64,000 nucleotides of DNA, taken from positions 1 through 64,000 of the forward strand of contig JACZTO010000005.1 in NCBI GenBank assembly GCA_022573655.1, in the 5' to 3' direction. Numbering within the stretch: the stretch's first letter is position 1; each line of letters starts with the position of its first letter. The notes under the pieces are model-generated. The model made no database searches and was not told where the DNA came from. It saw only the letters and a program-made list of their open reading frames with translations. This document shows positions 34,793 to 43,074 of this stretch, piece by piece. The position numbers and the translations under genes were made by a program. The DNA comes from Pseudomonadota bacterium (GTDB taxonomy: Bacteria; Pseudomonadota; Gammaproteobacteria; Steroidobacterales; Woeseiaceae).

Positions 34793-35406
34793 GGCTGCGC
34801 CAGGTGTTCTTCGATTCGATGCAGACTGGCCCGTATCTGTGACGTATCGGCACGCGCAGCGTTGTCGTATTGCTGCTGCAATTGCGTTCCCAACGTCAGT
34901 GTCTTGTAAACGCGCATGATGTAACCACCGACGCCGCCGAAAATGGTTGTGGACAAGGCGAGCAAGATGCCACCATCGATCATGCGCTCCAGCATTGCGA
35001 ATGCGCCTTGCTCCAGCGCGGTCGTACGATCGCCCAGCGCGAAGATCAACGCGCTGCGCATGCCAATTGCCGTCCAGATGACACCGGTACCGAAGAACAG
35101 TGTCGTCCAGATGTCAGTCAGGTGGTCCAGCTGCACGATCTGAGTGACCGGTCGATTATTTGCCAGTGCGCTGCGCAGGCGTCCAAGTGTGACGAAGTAG
35201 GCAAGCAGGAGAGCCGCAAACACCGGAATAGACGAGCCAAGGTTTGTATAGGCCCAGTGCAACCAGGCGCCGGGATTGCCAATAGACGTTGTGCGGAAGT
35301 GAATCCACCCCAGCCGACTCAAAGTGTATAGCGCGGCAGACGCGCCTAGCAGCGTCCCCAGCGTGCCGGCGCTCAGTCCTCGCATGAATTCCTGGCCACG
35401 GCCCAT
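34789..35406 (-). CDS. MotA/TolQ/ExbB proton channel-like protein
   Basis: A 205-residue inner-membrane protein with four hydrophobic segments (about residues 10-32, 56-76, 96-120 and 142-165). The last contains DGGILLALSTTIFGGVGGYI, which fits the ExbB/TolQ/MotA pattern of a Gly-Ile-x-x-Ala-Leu-x-Thr-Thr helix lining the proton path. The C-terminal 35 residues are a cytoplasmic helix. The start could be ATG 35406 or ATG 35385, the latter with a better CAGGAA ribosome site. It is seven bases from the lipoprotein gene and overlaps the ExbD-like gene. It is more divergent than housekeeping ExbB or TolQ. Confidence 0.75.
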   Translation of the reverse strand: MGRGQEFMRGLSAGTLGTLLGASAALYTLSRLGWIHFRTTSIGNPGAWLHWAYTNLGSSIPVFAALLLAYFVTLGRLRSALANNRPVTQIVQLDHLTDIWTTLFFGTGVIWTAIGMRSALIFALGDRTTALEQGAFAMLERMIDGGILLALSTTIFGGVGGYIMRVYKTLTLGTQLQQQYDNAARADTSQIRASLHRIEEHLAQP

Positions 35407-35413
35407 CGTAATG

Positions 35414-35965
35414 CTAGCGGCCGGCTGAACACGCAGTGCAAGTTGCTGTCAGCACCAGCTCAATTTGCTGGAACAGCTTATCGGCGCGATAGTATCCGTC
35501 AGCGTCACGGCTGACCTTCATGAGTCCGCGCTCCTTGTCGGACAACTCACGCTCCAGGTTGAGAAATACTTGTTGTTTGTTTGGGCAGGTATTCGAGCAG
35601 TTGTTGTAATCGCCTTTCATCGCCATGAATTTCACGTTGAAATAACGGTTGTAGTAATTCTCGGCCTGGCGATTGCTCAACAGGCCATTAGCGTTCGCCC
35701 ACACCAGAAACTCACTGAACTCACGTTTGTTCTCGGGCTTTGGGTCACCTTCCGCGATGGTCAACAGGTTGTCGTAATAACGATCGAAATGCGCCTGACA
35801 ACCGTTCACCAGCGATGCCTGAACCGAGGCGAGTGCCGAGTCCAGATTTTTCGTCAGCGGGCTGATACACGTTGGTGCTGTCGACGCACATGCAGTCAGT
35901 GCCAGGGCAGTGCAAATAATTGCCGCGATGCCGGGCAAGGGGTTTCCAGTGTTTCTTGAATTCAT
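35414..35965 (-). CDS. Uncharacterised lipoprotein of the envelope operon
   Basis: A 183-residue lipoprotein. The N terminus has a hydrophobic core and lipobox LTAC with the lipidated Cys at residue 26; Ala at +2 predicts sorting to the outer membrane. The mature part is helical with paired cysteines (NNCSNTCPNKQQ and TATCTACSAGR), which could form disulfides. No known domain was recognised. In the operon it would supply an outer-membrane anchor, the position Pal holds in Tol-Pal, although it shows no OmpA-type peptidoglycan-binding motif. Confidence 0.72.
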   Translation of the reverse strand: MNSRNTGNPLPGIAAIICTALALTACASTAPTCISPLTKNLDSALASVQASLVNGCQAHFDRYYDNLLTIAEGDPKPENKREFSEFLVWANANGLLSNRQAENYYNRYFNVKFMAMKGDYNNCSNTCPNKQQVFLNLERELSDKERGLMKVSRDADGYYRADKLFQQIELVLTATCTACSAGR

Positions 35966-35976
35966 TTTCTGACCTC

Positions 35977-36780
35977 CTAGTTTTCCAGCGGACTGCGATA
36001 CGCCTGATCGATGCTGCCAGGAGGTGGGCCGGCGACCAACGGTTGGCCGTCATCGTCACCAAACAGAATGGATTTGACGCCGCCGACCACCTCGATCATT
36101 TCGGGCGTGATAATGCCGAACGACTGATTCAGTTGTTCCATCAATGTCGCGCGCGCAATTTCCTGGCGCGTGCGCTGAATGAGCACACTGGTCTCTTCCA
36201 TATCGAGGTAAATGTCCGACGCCAACACTGCAAGCGACTGGTCGCCTTTGGCGCCGGACGTAGCGACCAGCTGATAATATTGTTGGAAGCGTTCACTCAG
36301 TCGCATGCCGGAACGGCCGCGAAGAGCAGGCGCTGATTGTGATATGGCCCGGGTGGAGTTGGCGCCGATCAACGTTTCCTGCAATTTCCATGGCGTCATC
36401 TTTTTACCGAGTTCATTGCGCAATCCTTTTTCGAGGCTCTTACGGGTGTTGTTGACGGTATGCTCCATATCCGGAAGCCGTTCCGCCATGATCGTGAGCA
36501 TTTCGAGGTAGGTTGCGCCAATTTGTTTGGCGAGCCGCTGGCAGCCTGGGTCGTCCTCCGCGCCGCTGCATTTTGTCTCCTGGTAGAGATCATGCTGCTG
36601 GTCGAGTCGACCGATGACCTCCTGCAGGCCGGTTTCCATATCGCGTGCAACGTTGCTCGTTTGCCGCAAATCCTCGACGACTGTCGTCGGAAACAGGCGG
36701 ATGGTCGGGGTATTCGCCGCAGCGCCCTGAGCTGCCAATATCACTATTCCAAGCGTGCAGAGGTGGAGAATTGTTCGCAT
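35977..36780 (-). CDS. Uncharacterised periplasmic helical protein (first gene of envelope operon)
   Basis: A 267-residue exported protein; ATG 36780 starts a signal peptide RTILHLCTLGIVILAAQGAAA. The mature chain is almost wholly helical, with long amphipathic stretches (TSNVARDMETGLQEVIGRLD, DMEHTVNNTRKSLEKGL, ETSVLIQRTRQEIARATLME) suggesting a coiled-coil or helical bundle. An in-frame ATG at 36849 would add 23 residues but has no signal-like features. No family recognised. It heads the seven-gene minus-strand operon and is divergent from the Fur-controlled feoAB genes. Confidence 0.7.
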   Translation of the reverse strand: MRTILHLCTLGIVILAAQGAAANTPTIRLFPTTVVEDLRQTSNVARDMETGLQEVIGRLDQQHDLYQETKCSGAEDDPGCQRLAKQIGATYLEMLTIMAERLPDMEHTVNNTRKSLEKGLRNELGKKMTPWKLQETLIGANSTRAISQSAPALRGRSGMRLSERFQQYYQLVATSGAKGDQSLAVLASDIYLDMEETSVLIQRTRQEIARATLMEQLNQSFGIITPEMIEVVGGVKSILFGDDDGQPLVAGPPPGSIDQAYRSPLEN

Positions 36781-36878
36781 GACGCCAGCCTTTTCATTGT
36801 TGTTGAGACACGCTAACGCAGGGTCAATGAATGCAACCTGAACGCGCATTCGTGATGACCGCTATTGCAAACAGTAAT

Positions 36879-36897
36879 GCGAATGATTATCATTCAG
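36879..36897 (+). promoter_or_regulatory. Fur box
   Basis: GCGAATGATTATCATTCAG closely follows the Fur consensus of three GATAAT-type hexamers and contains the dyad GAATGATtATCATTC. It lies 31 bases before feoA, so iron-replete Fur should repress feoAB. It also sits about 100 bases upstream of the divergent envelope operon and might touch it. Confidence 0.85.
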
Positions 36898-36927
36898 GAA
36901 CTTTAGGAATGAGCCTGGAAAAACTCG

Positions 36928-37179
36928 ATGGCGATAAACGGCAACACACTGGCAACCATGACAAAGGGCCAAAAAGGCGTCATAAAGGCGGTGGATACAA
37001 GCGACCCGCAGGTGCAACGCCTGATGGTCATGGGGCTTGTTGAGGGCGCTGAGGTCGAACATGCCAGTTCAGCCATCGGTGGCGATCCGATTGAGTTCAA
37101 GCTGTTTGGATGCGGCATCTCCCTGCGGCAGGAACATGCCAGATTCTTCCAGGTTGCGCCTGTAGTGGCTGGTGACTAA
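36928..37179 (+). CDS. feoA: Ferrous iron transport protein A
   Basis: An 83-residue SH3-like cytoplasmic protein. Family features are KGQKGVIKAVD, the RLMVMGLVEGAEVE helix-turn segment and the DPIEFKLFGCGISLRQEHA strands. It supports FeoB activity. ATG 36928 is taken; ATG 36958 would give a shorter product that still contains the whole domain. It is downstream of a Fur box and overlaps feoB by eight bases. Confidence 0.9.
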   Translation: MAINGNTLATMTKGQKGVIKAVDTSDPQVQRLMVMGLVEGAEVEHASSAIGGDPIEFKLFGCGISLRQEHARFFQVAPVVAGD

Positions 37180-39370
37180 AGCATCCGAAATACGCGTTCC
37201 TGCAAATGAAATATCTGTAAATCGGCGCGCTGATATCGCGATTGCAGTTGTAGGCGCTCCGAATTCGGGCAAGAGCACGCTATTCAACCGGCTGACCGGC
37301 CTCAAGCAGCGCATCGGCAATTACCCGGGTGTCACGGTTGAGCGTCATGTCGGTACGCTGAGGGTGGCCGATAGCGTCATCGAACTCATTGATTTGCCCG
37401 GCACTCATTCGCTCAGTGCGCACTCACTGGAAGAACGGATTGCCGTCGACGTGATCTTCGGCCGTATAGCAGGCACTTCGGCGCTGGACGGCATCATTGC
37501 CGTTTTGGATGCCACTAACCTGTACCAGGGATTATTCCTGGTGCAACAGTTGATCGATCTCGAATTACCGCTGGTTGTTGCATTGACAATGACCGACGCT
37601 GCGGAGCGGGGCGGCATCGATATCGATATTGACGCGCTTAGTCAGGTACTTGGCGGCGTAAAAGTGTGCAGCGTAGTCGCGACGACGGGCGCAGGGCTGG
37701 GCGGATTGCGCGATGCAATTGCACAACTGCCGCAATCGGCGCCAGCGCGGCGCAGTGTTATCTGGCCGGAGCTAAGCGCGGCTGCACGAGGGCTTCGCGA
37801 TGATGCCAATGACGCCGATGATAGGCCACGAATGGCTGAGTTGGAGCGCTTGCTGATCGATGGAGCAACGGAACACAATCGCGCCGTCGTGGCCGCCCTG
37901 ACCGAAACAGCACGCAACACCCTCGATGACCGGCGCGACAAACTGTTTGGCACAGAGCCTACAATCGCCCGTGAAGCACGTATTCGCTATGCCTGGGTTC
38001 GTGACGTTCTCGGTACGGTGCAACGCTCGGCGCCGCCATACTTTTCCTGGCGAACCCACGTGACGAATTTCCTGAATCGGCCGGTTCCCGGAACGATCGG
38101 ACTGTTTCTCGTCATGGCAATCGTGTTTCAGGCCGTGTTCGCCTGGGCGACCCCGATAATGGACCTGATTGACGCAGGGACAGCCGCTCTCGGGGCCAGC
38201 GCGGCGGCGGTTCTCGGCGATGGTGCATTTTCCAGTTTGATTGCCGATGGTCTTATTGCCGGCGTCGGCAGCGTCATTATCTTTTTGCCGCAAATCCTTA
38301 TTCTGTTCCTGTTTATTATACTGCTCGAAGACTCGGGCTATCTTGCGCGCGCCGCTTATCTACTGGACAGGACAATGCGTTCGGTGGGCCTGTCCGGCCA
38401 GTCGATTATTCCGATGATTTCGAGCTTTGCCTGCGCAGTGCCCGGCATCATGGCAACACGCGTCATTCCGAATCGCCGCGATAGAATTGCAACGATTCTT
38501 GCAGCACCCTTCATGACGTGCTCGGCCAGGCTGCCCGTCTACGCCTTGCTGATCGCGGCATTCGTGCCGGCCGGACGCGTAGGGTTCCTGAGTCTGCAAG
38601 GCTTGGTTTTGTTTGGACTTTACATGTTCGGCATTGTTGCGGGCATTCTGACGGCGTTGCTTATTCGCAAGACCGCGTTGCGCGGACCGAAGCCGCCGTT
38701 CGCATTGATGCTGCCGGAATTTCGACGTCCGAATTTGCAAACCGTGCTCATCCAGTTGCTGGGCCGGGTAAAAGTCTTCCTGTATCGAGCAGGAACCGTG
38801 ATATTCACGGTTGCCGTTATCGTCTGGGCGCTCGCGTACTATCCGCGCTCCACCGAAATTCCACCGCTGGTCGAGCAACAACGTACCCTGGCAAGCTACA
38901 CCTTGTCCGGCGAAGACCTTGCTCAAGAATATGAACGCATCAGCCACCAGGCTTCAGCCGCGCAACTGGAGCAAAGCTGGCTTGGCAGAGCGGGGCATTT
39001 CATTGAGCCGGTATTTGCACCGTTGGGGTGGGACTGGCGCGTGTCAGCAGCGGTAATTGCCGGTTTTCCCGCGCGTGAGGTTGTCATAGCGGTTCTCGGT
39101 ACGGTCTACGCCGTCGGCGACGAGGCCGATGAGAAAACATTGAGCGGCCGACTCAAAGCCTCAACCTGGCCTGACGGGAGCCCCGTATTTACCTTGCCGA
39201 TGGTCATCGGTTTGCTGATTTTCTACGCCTGCTGCCTGCAGTGTGCGGCGACGCTCGCCGTTATTCGCCGCGAAACGAATAGCTGGCGATGGCCGGTTTT
39301 TGCGTGGGTTTATATGACGGCAATTGGTTACTTCGGCGCGTTGCTCGCATTCCAGATCGGCAGTGCATGA
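37172..39370 (+). CDS. feoB: Ferrous iron transporter FeoB
   Basis: A 732-residue Fe2+ transporter starting at GTG 37172. The N-terminal G domain shows G1 GAPNSGKST, G2 region YPGVTVE and G3 DLPGTHS. The expected G4 Asn-x-x-Asp reads TMTD (Thr139 in place of Asn), which is unusual and may weaken guanine specificity. The membrane part has the two gate motifs, FACAVPGIMATRV and CCLQCAATLAVIRRET, with conserved cysteines. It is translated with feoA and controlled by the Fur box. No feoC is visible; the downstream gene is convergent. Confidence 0.94.
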   Translation: MTKASEIRVPANEISVNRRADIAIAVVGAPNSGKSTLFNRLTGLKQRIGNYPGVTVERHVGTLRVADSVIELIDLPGTHSLSAHSLEERIAVDVIFGRIAGTSALDGIIAVLDATNLYQGLFLVQQLIDLELPLVVALTMTDAAERGGIDIDIDALSQVLGGVKVCSVVATTGAGLGGLRDAIAQLPQSAPARRSVIWPELSAAARGLRDDANDADDRPRMAELERLLIDGATEHNRAVVAALTETARNTLDDRRDKLFGTEPTIAREARIRYAWVRDVLGTVQRSAPPYFSWRTHVTNFLNRPVPGTIGLFLVMAIVFQAVFAWATPIMDLIDAGTAALGASAAAVLGDGAFSSLIADGLIAGVGSVIIFLPQILILFLFIILLEDSGYLARAAYLLDRTMRSVGLSGQSIIPMISSFACAVPGIMATRVIPNRRDRIATILAAPFMTCSARLPVYALLIAAFVPAGRVGFLSLQGLVLFGLYMFGIVAGILTALLIRKTALRGPKPPFALMLPEFRRPNLQTVLIQLLGRVKVFLYRAGTVIFTVAVIVWALAYYPRSTEIPPLVEQQRTLASYTLSGEDLAQEYERISHQASAAQLEQSWLGRAGHFIEPVFAPLGWDWRVSAAVIAGFPAREVVIAVLGTVYAVGDEADEKTLSGRLKASTWPDGSPVFTLPMVIGLLIFYACCLQCAATLAVIRRETNSWRWPVFAWVYMTAIGYFGALLAFQIGSA

Positions 39371-39388
39371 CGAATTGCTGAGGGCGAA

Positions 39389-40552
39389 TCAGAGCGCTCG
39401 AAGTTTTTCTGCCGCACTTGCCAATGTTGCATCGTCCTTCGCAAAGCAGAATCGCAAACGGCTGCCGGTAAACGGCCTCTCGCAGAATACCGTTAGCGGA
39501 ATGGACGCGACGCCGATATCGCGCGTCCAGCGTTTGGCCAGATCCAGGTCGTTTGCGTCACTGATCAGGCTGTAGTCGAGGATCTGGAAAAACGTGCTAC
39601 GTGCGGGCTGTAGCCTGAATCGTGAGTCTTGCAGCAGCGCGCAGAACAGGTCGCGCTTCTGCTGGTAAAACGCTGGCAATTGCTTGTAATACTCCGGGTT
39701 ATTCGACAGGTAATCCGCGATGCCATGTTGCACCGGCGTGCTAATCGAAAAAGTCGCGAACTGGTGAACCTTGCGAAACTCTCTTGATAAGTATGCTGGC
39801 GCCATGCAATAGCCGATCTTCCAACCTGTCGCATGCAGAGTCTTGCCAAACGACGAGATGACGAGGCTGCGTTCCCAGAGTTCGTCATGATTCAGAAGGC
39901 TGTGGTGGGGTTCCCCGTCGAATACAATGTGTTCATAAACTTCGTCGGAGAGCAGGTAGATGTCTGTGTCCCGAACGATGTCTGCGAGCCTGTCAAGATC
40001 CGCCTTGTTGAGAATTGCGCCGGTCGGATTGTGCGGAAAGTTGACGATGATGAGTCGGGTGTTCGCATTGATCGTAGTGGCAAGTCGATCCCAGTCGATA
40101 CGGAAATCGAATCCCTGCTCGTCAATTGTGAGGGGCACGTGGCGCGTGATGCCCCCGGCCAGCGTTATCGCAGGCTCATAAGAATCGTAAGCGGGATCGA
40201 ACACGATTACCTCGTCGCCGCCGTGAACGAGCGCCAGAATCGCGCTGAACAAACCCTCCGTCGCGCCGCAACAAACGGTAATATCGTTTTCGACATCCAA
40301 ATTGCGCCCGTATAAGCGGGCCGTCTTTTCGACAATCGCTTCACGCAAGGCCGGAACGCCGGTCATAGGCGCATATTGATTCGCGCCACTAGCCAAATGG
40401 TGGCTGATGCGGTCCGTCAGGTCTTTTGGTGGGTCAAAGCTTGGAAAACCCTGTGATAAGTTAATGGCGCCGGTATCCATCGCCAGCTGGCTCATGACCG
40501 TGAAGATGGTCGTGCCTACGTCGGGTAGTTTGCTGGATATCGTGGGGCTCAT
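39389..40552 (-). CDS. PLP-dependent aminotransferase (methionine aminotransferase-like)
   Basis: A 387-residue class I/II aminotransferase. The N terminus INLSQGFPSFDPP, the phosphate/aspartate segments NFPHNPTGAIL and YLLSDEVYEH, and SSFGKTLHATGWKIGY with the Schiff-base lysine are all present, with SRLRFCFAK holding the C-terminal substrate-carboxylate arginine. Overall it resembles YbdL/MtnE-type enzymes that transaminate methionine or ketomethiobutyrate, often also aromatic amino acids or kynurenine. It lies 52 bases after the frameshifted DUF11 gene on the same strand and is convergent with feoB. Confidence 0.88.
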   Translation of the reverse strand: MSPTISSKLPDVGTTIFTVMSQLAMDTGAINLSQGFPSFDPPKDLTDRISHHLASGANQYAPMTGVPALREAIVEKTARLYGRNLDVENDITVCCGATEGLFSAILALVHGGDEVIVFDPAYDSYEPAITLAGGITRHVPLTIDEQGFDFRIDWDRLATTINANTRLIIVNFPHNPTGAILNKADLDRLADIVRDTDIYLLSDEVYEHIVFDGEPHHSLLNHDELWERSLVISSFGKTLHATGWKIGYCMAPAYLSREFRKVHQFATFSISTPVQHGIADYLSNNPEYYKQLPAFYQQKRDLFCALLQDSRFRLQPARSTFFQILDYSLISDANDLDLAKRWTRDIGVASIPLTVFCERPFTGSRLRFCFAKDDATLASAAEKLRAL

Positions 40553-40604
40553 GCTGACCGAAAATGCCGTGCTGCGACGATGCTGTCAAACCAACGCTTT
40601 GGAT

Positions 40605-42084
40605 TCAGTCGATTCGAATCTGGAAAATGATGTCAAAGCTCGGGTTATTCCCACCAACTGAGCCGTTTATTGTGCCAGTGGGTGCGGCGCGGAAGCCCGT
40701 TACCAGCGGGTCGAATCCCTGCCCATCGGGCATGGGGATATAAGTGAATGGCGCACCGCCGCCCACCTGGTTGCTGAATGTCACGTCTGTGGTGAAGTTG
40801 TATGACAGGCCGCTGGCGGTCGCACCATCCACGAATACAATCGGGTCCCCGGCGCCAGTGTCCACGTACAAGGCCGTGTTGGCCGGTACCGGATCCTCTA
40901 TGACAATCGAATCGGCGTCGACTGTGCCGATGCCGAGATTTGCCAGAGTAATAGTGTACCCGACGATTGCGCCCGGAATGGATTTGGGGCCGGAGGTGCC
41001 GTTGATCGGGTCCGACAGCGTTGTAGCGGCTTTGCCGACCTGCAGGATCGGGTCAGGGTCTTGCTCGAAGCAGACATCGTCAACGTGCCAGAAGTCCCAG
41101 GTCGGTCCCGATCCAGCCGTCATGCAGAAAACGCACTTGAAAGTTGCTGTGTCGGCCGGCAGCAGGAAGCGTATACGTGCGCATGAATATCTGACCCGAG
41201 CCACCGCTACCATTGAAGGTCTCGAGTGCGATCCAGGTGCCAACATCGTTCAGGTATTCGACAACCAGGTTTTCACCGTTGTCGGGGTCCTCGCTGAAGC
41301 TGTCGGCTCCGCGCCGAACCCAGATGCTCAGATCCGAAAACGTAATGTCCGTCGTGTCCACCACGTTTGATGTGACGTTGACGACGCCGCCATTCAGAAA
41401 CATCGAGTTGGATGGCGATGATGATATTGCGGCACTCGTACCAGAGAGACCGCTGGTTGGGTTGACCGTCCAGTTTTCACCCAGACCGTTTTCGAAGTAG
41501 TCGCAGACGCCAACGGCCAGCGGACCGGCGACAGCGATTTCAGTCACGACAACATCATCGAAATGCCAGTAGTCAAAATCGAAACCGCTGCCGTTGGTCT
41601 GGCGAACGCGAACCGCGAGGGTGCCGTGCAAGGCATCTGCGGGTAATGCAAATGAGGCCCGGTATATCTGGCCGGGTGTTCCCGAGCCGAGATAAGTGAC
41701 CAGTTGATTCCAGCTACTGTCCGCTCTCTGATATTCAACGACAAAATTTTCATTTGTATCCGGATCCTCACTGATCGCGTCGCTGCCACGCCTCACCCAG
41801 ATATCCAGGCGAGCGGCCGGGACTGCGGCACTGAAAGCAGGACTGGTGACCGTAACGGCCTGATTACTTGTGTAGCCGGCACGAGGGGAAGAGCCGGAGG
41901 TTTGCCCGCCGACCAGGATACCGGACACACCGGGGTTGGTGGTCGTCCACGGTGCGAGCGATACTCTGTTGAAATAATCGCTGAACAGGATATCGCCCGG
42001 TGCGGCAAGCGCTGCAATGGGGATGAGCGCAATCAGCAACGCTGAAAGCGTCCCAAGAGCTTGTTCTTTTAGGCCATTAGGCAT
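40605..42084 (-). pseudogene. Secreted DUF11 protein, frameshifted near 41115
   Basis: A signal peptide (ALGTLSALLIALIPIAALAA) and two tandem repeats of a jelly-roll-like domain (WVRRGSDAISEDPDTNENFV and WVRRGADSFSEDPDNGENLV) open the gene in one frame, which stops at 41080. The second repeat (TWDFWHVDDVCFEQ) and a DUF11-type C-terminal domain continue in another frame to 40605. Removing one base at the run around 41115 rejoins them as LHDGGSGPTWDFWHVDDV, matching repeat one (SGFDFDYWHFDDV). The total length is 3n+1, as expected for one inserted base. Either a real lesion or a sequencing error. The C-terminal module is related to the other secreted proteins of this locus. Confidence 0.8.
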
Positions 42085-42102
42085 GTATCGCTCTGCCTGT
42101 TG

Positions 42103-43074
42103 TCATATGGCTTTCATTTTCTCCGGCCCGATGCAATAAACGCAACGATTTCGACCGCTGTCTTTGGCAGCATAGGTTGCATCGTCGGCGAAGCGCAGGA
42201 GTTTTTCGGCGCTTTCCGTCGCGCTGGATCTGGCGGCAATGCCAATGCTCAACGAAACTCGCCCAAGTGGTTGTTTTGCAGCATTCGGAAAATCGTGCGC
42301 CTCGACCGCTTTTCTTATTCTTTCGGCGAGCTTACAGGCATCTGCCGGACCGGTTTCAGGGGCGATGACGACAAACTCTTCGCCACCCCAGCGCGCCAGC
42401 GTGTCGGACTCTCTGACGTTCTTCGTCATTAGCGCTGCCAGCGTCTGCAGGATGTCGTCGCCGGCCTGGTGGCCATGTGCGTCGTTGTAGAATTTGAAAT
42501 GGTCCAGGTCCATGAACAGCACAGCCAGGTCACGATCGAATCTCGCTGAACGATCGAATTCCGAATTCAGGCGTTCTTTCGCATAACGATGATTGTGCAG
42601 ACCGGTCAAGCCGTCCCGGATCGCCATCTCCCTGAATTCCTTATTCAGGTGATCGAGTTCCTGGTTTTGCCGCGTTAGCGTACTGAGCAGGTATTGCTGA
42701 CGGCGAATGCCCGACAGGTTGGCAATTGCGCGGGCTGCCACGTCGGAGATGATATCCAGATCTTCGAACGGCTTGATGATGTAGTCGAACGCCCCTTTCT
42801 TGAGTGCATCGACGGAATTTTCAATCGACGCATGGCTGGTCATGATGACGAACTGGGTATTCTCATTAATCTCCTTGACGGCGGTCAACAACTCGATGCC
42901 GTTCATTTTAGGCATGCGAATGTCGCTGAACACTATTTCATGCCAGGACAGATTGAATTTCTCCAGGGCATCTTCGCCGTCCTCGGCCAATGTGATGTTG
43001 TAGCCGTCGCCCTCGAGAATTTCGCCAACCAATTCGCGAATCGAGACTTCGTCATCAGCTACCAGGATGTTCAT
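42103..43074 (-). CDS. Response regulator with GGDEF domain (diguanylate cyclase)
   Basis: A 323-residue two-component output protein. The receiver domain (1-120) has the acidic pocket VADDE, phospho-acceptor Asp51 in FSDIRMP and the conserved Lys in YIIKPF. A short helical linker leads to a GGDEF domain with RWGGEEFVVIA, an active-site variant that is still catalytic in many enzymes. RESD, five residues upstream, is an intact inhibitory I-site for c-di-GMP feedback. It overlaps the sensor kinase gene by four bases, so the kinase is its likely partner, coupling an envelope signal to c-di-GMP. Confidence 0.94.
   Translation of the reverse strand: MNILVADDEVSIRELVGEILEGDGYNITLAEDGEDALEKFNLSWHEIVFSDIRMPKMNGIELLTAVKEINENTQFVIMTSHASIENSVDALKKGAFDYIIKPFEDLDIISDVAARAIANLSGIRRQQYLLSTLTRQNQELDHLNKEFREMAIRDGLTGLHNHRYAKERLNSEFDRSARFDRDLAVLFMDLDHFKFYNDAHGHQAGDDILQTLAALMTKNVRESDTLARWGGEEFVVIAPETGPADACKLAERIRKAVEAHDFPNAAKQPLGRVSLSIGIAARSSATESAEKLLRFADDATYAAKDSGRNRCVYCIGPEKMKAI

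Noticed and set aside
34166-35406. Interpretation of the ExbB/ExbD-like pair as a Zorya-type phage defence motor.
   Set aside because: No ZorC-E-like helicase or nuclease is nearby; the partners are peptidoglycan and envelope proteins.
34166-36780. Interpretation of the ExbB/ExbD-like operon as the housekeeping Tol-Pal system.
   Set aside because: No TolA, TolB, CpoB or Pal homologue is visible, the lipoprotein lacks an OmpA-type domain and a lytic transglycosylase is included.
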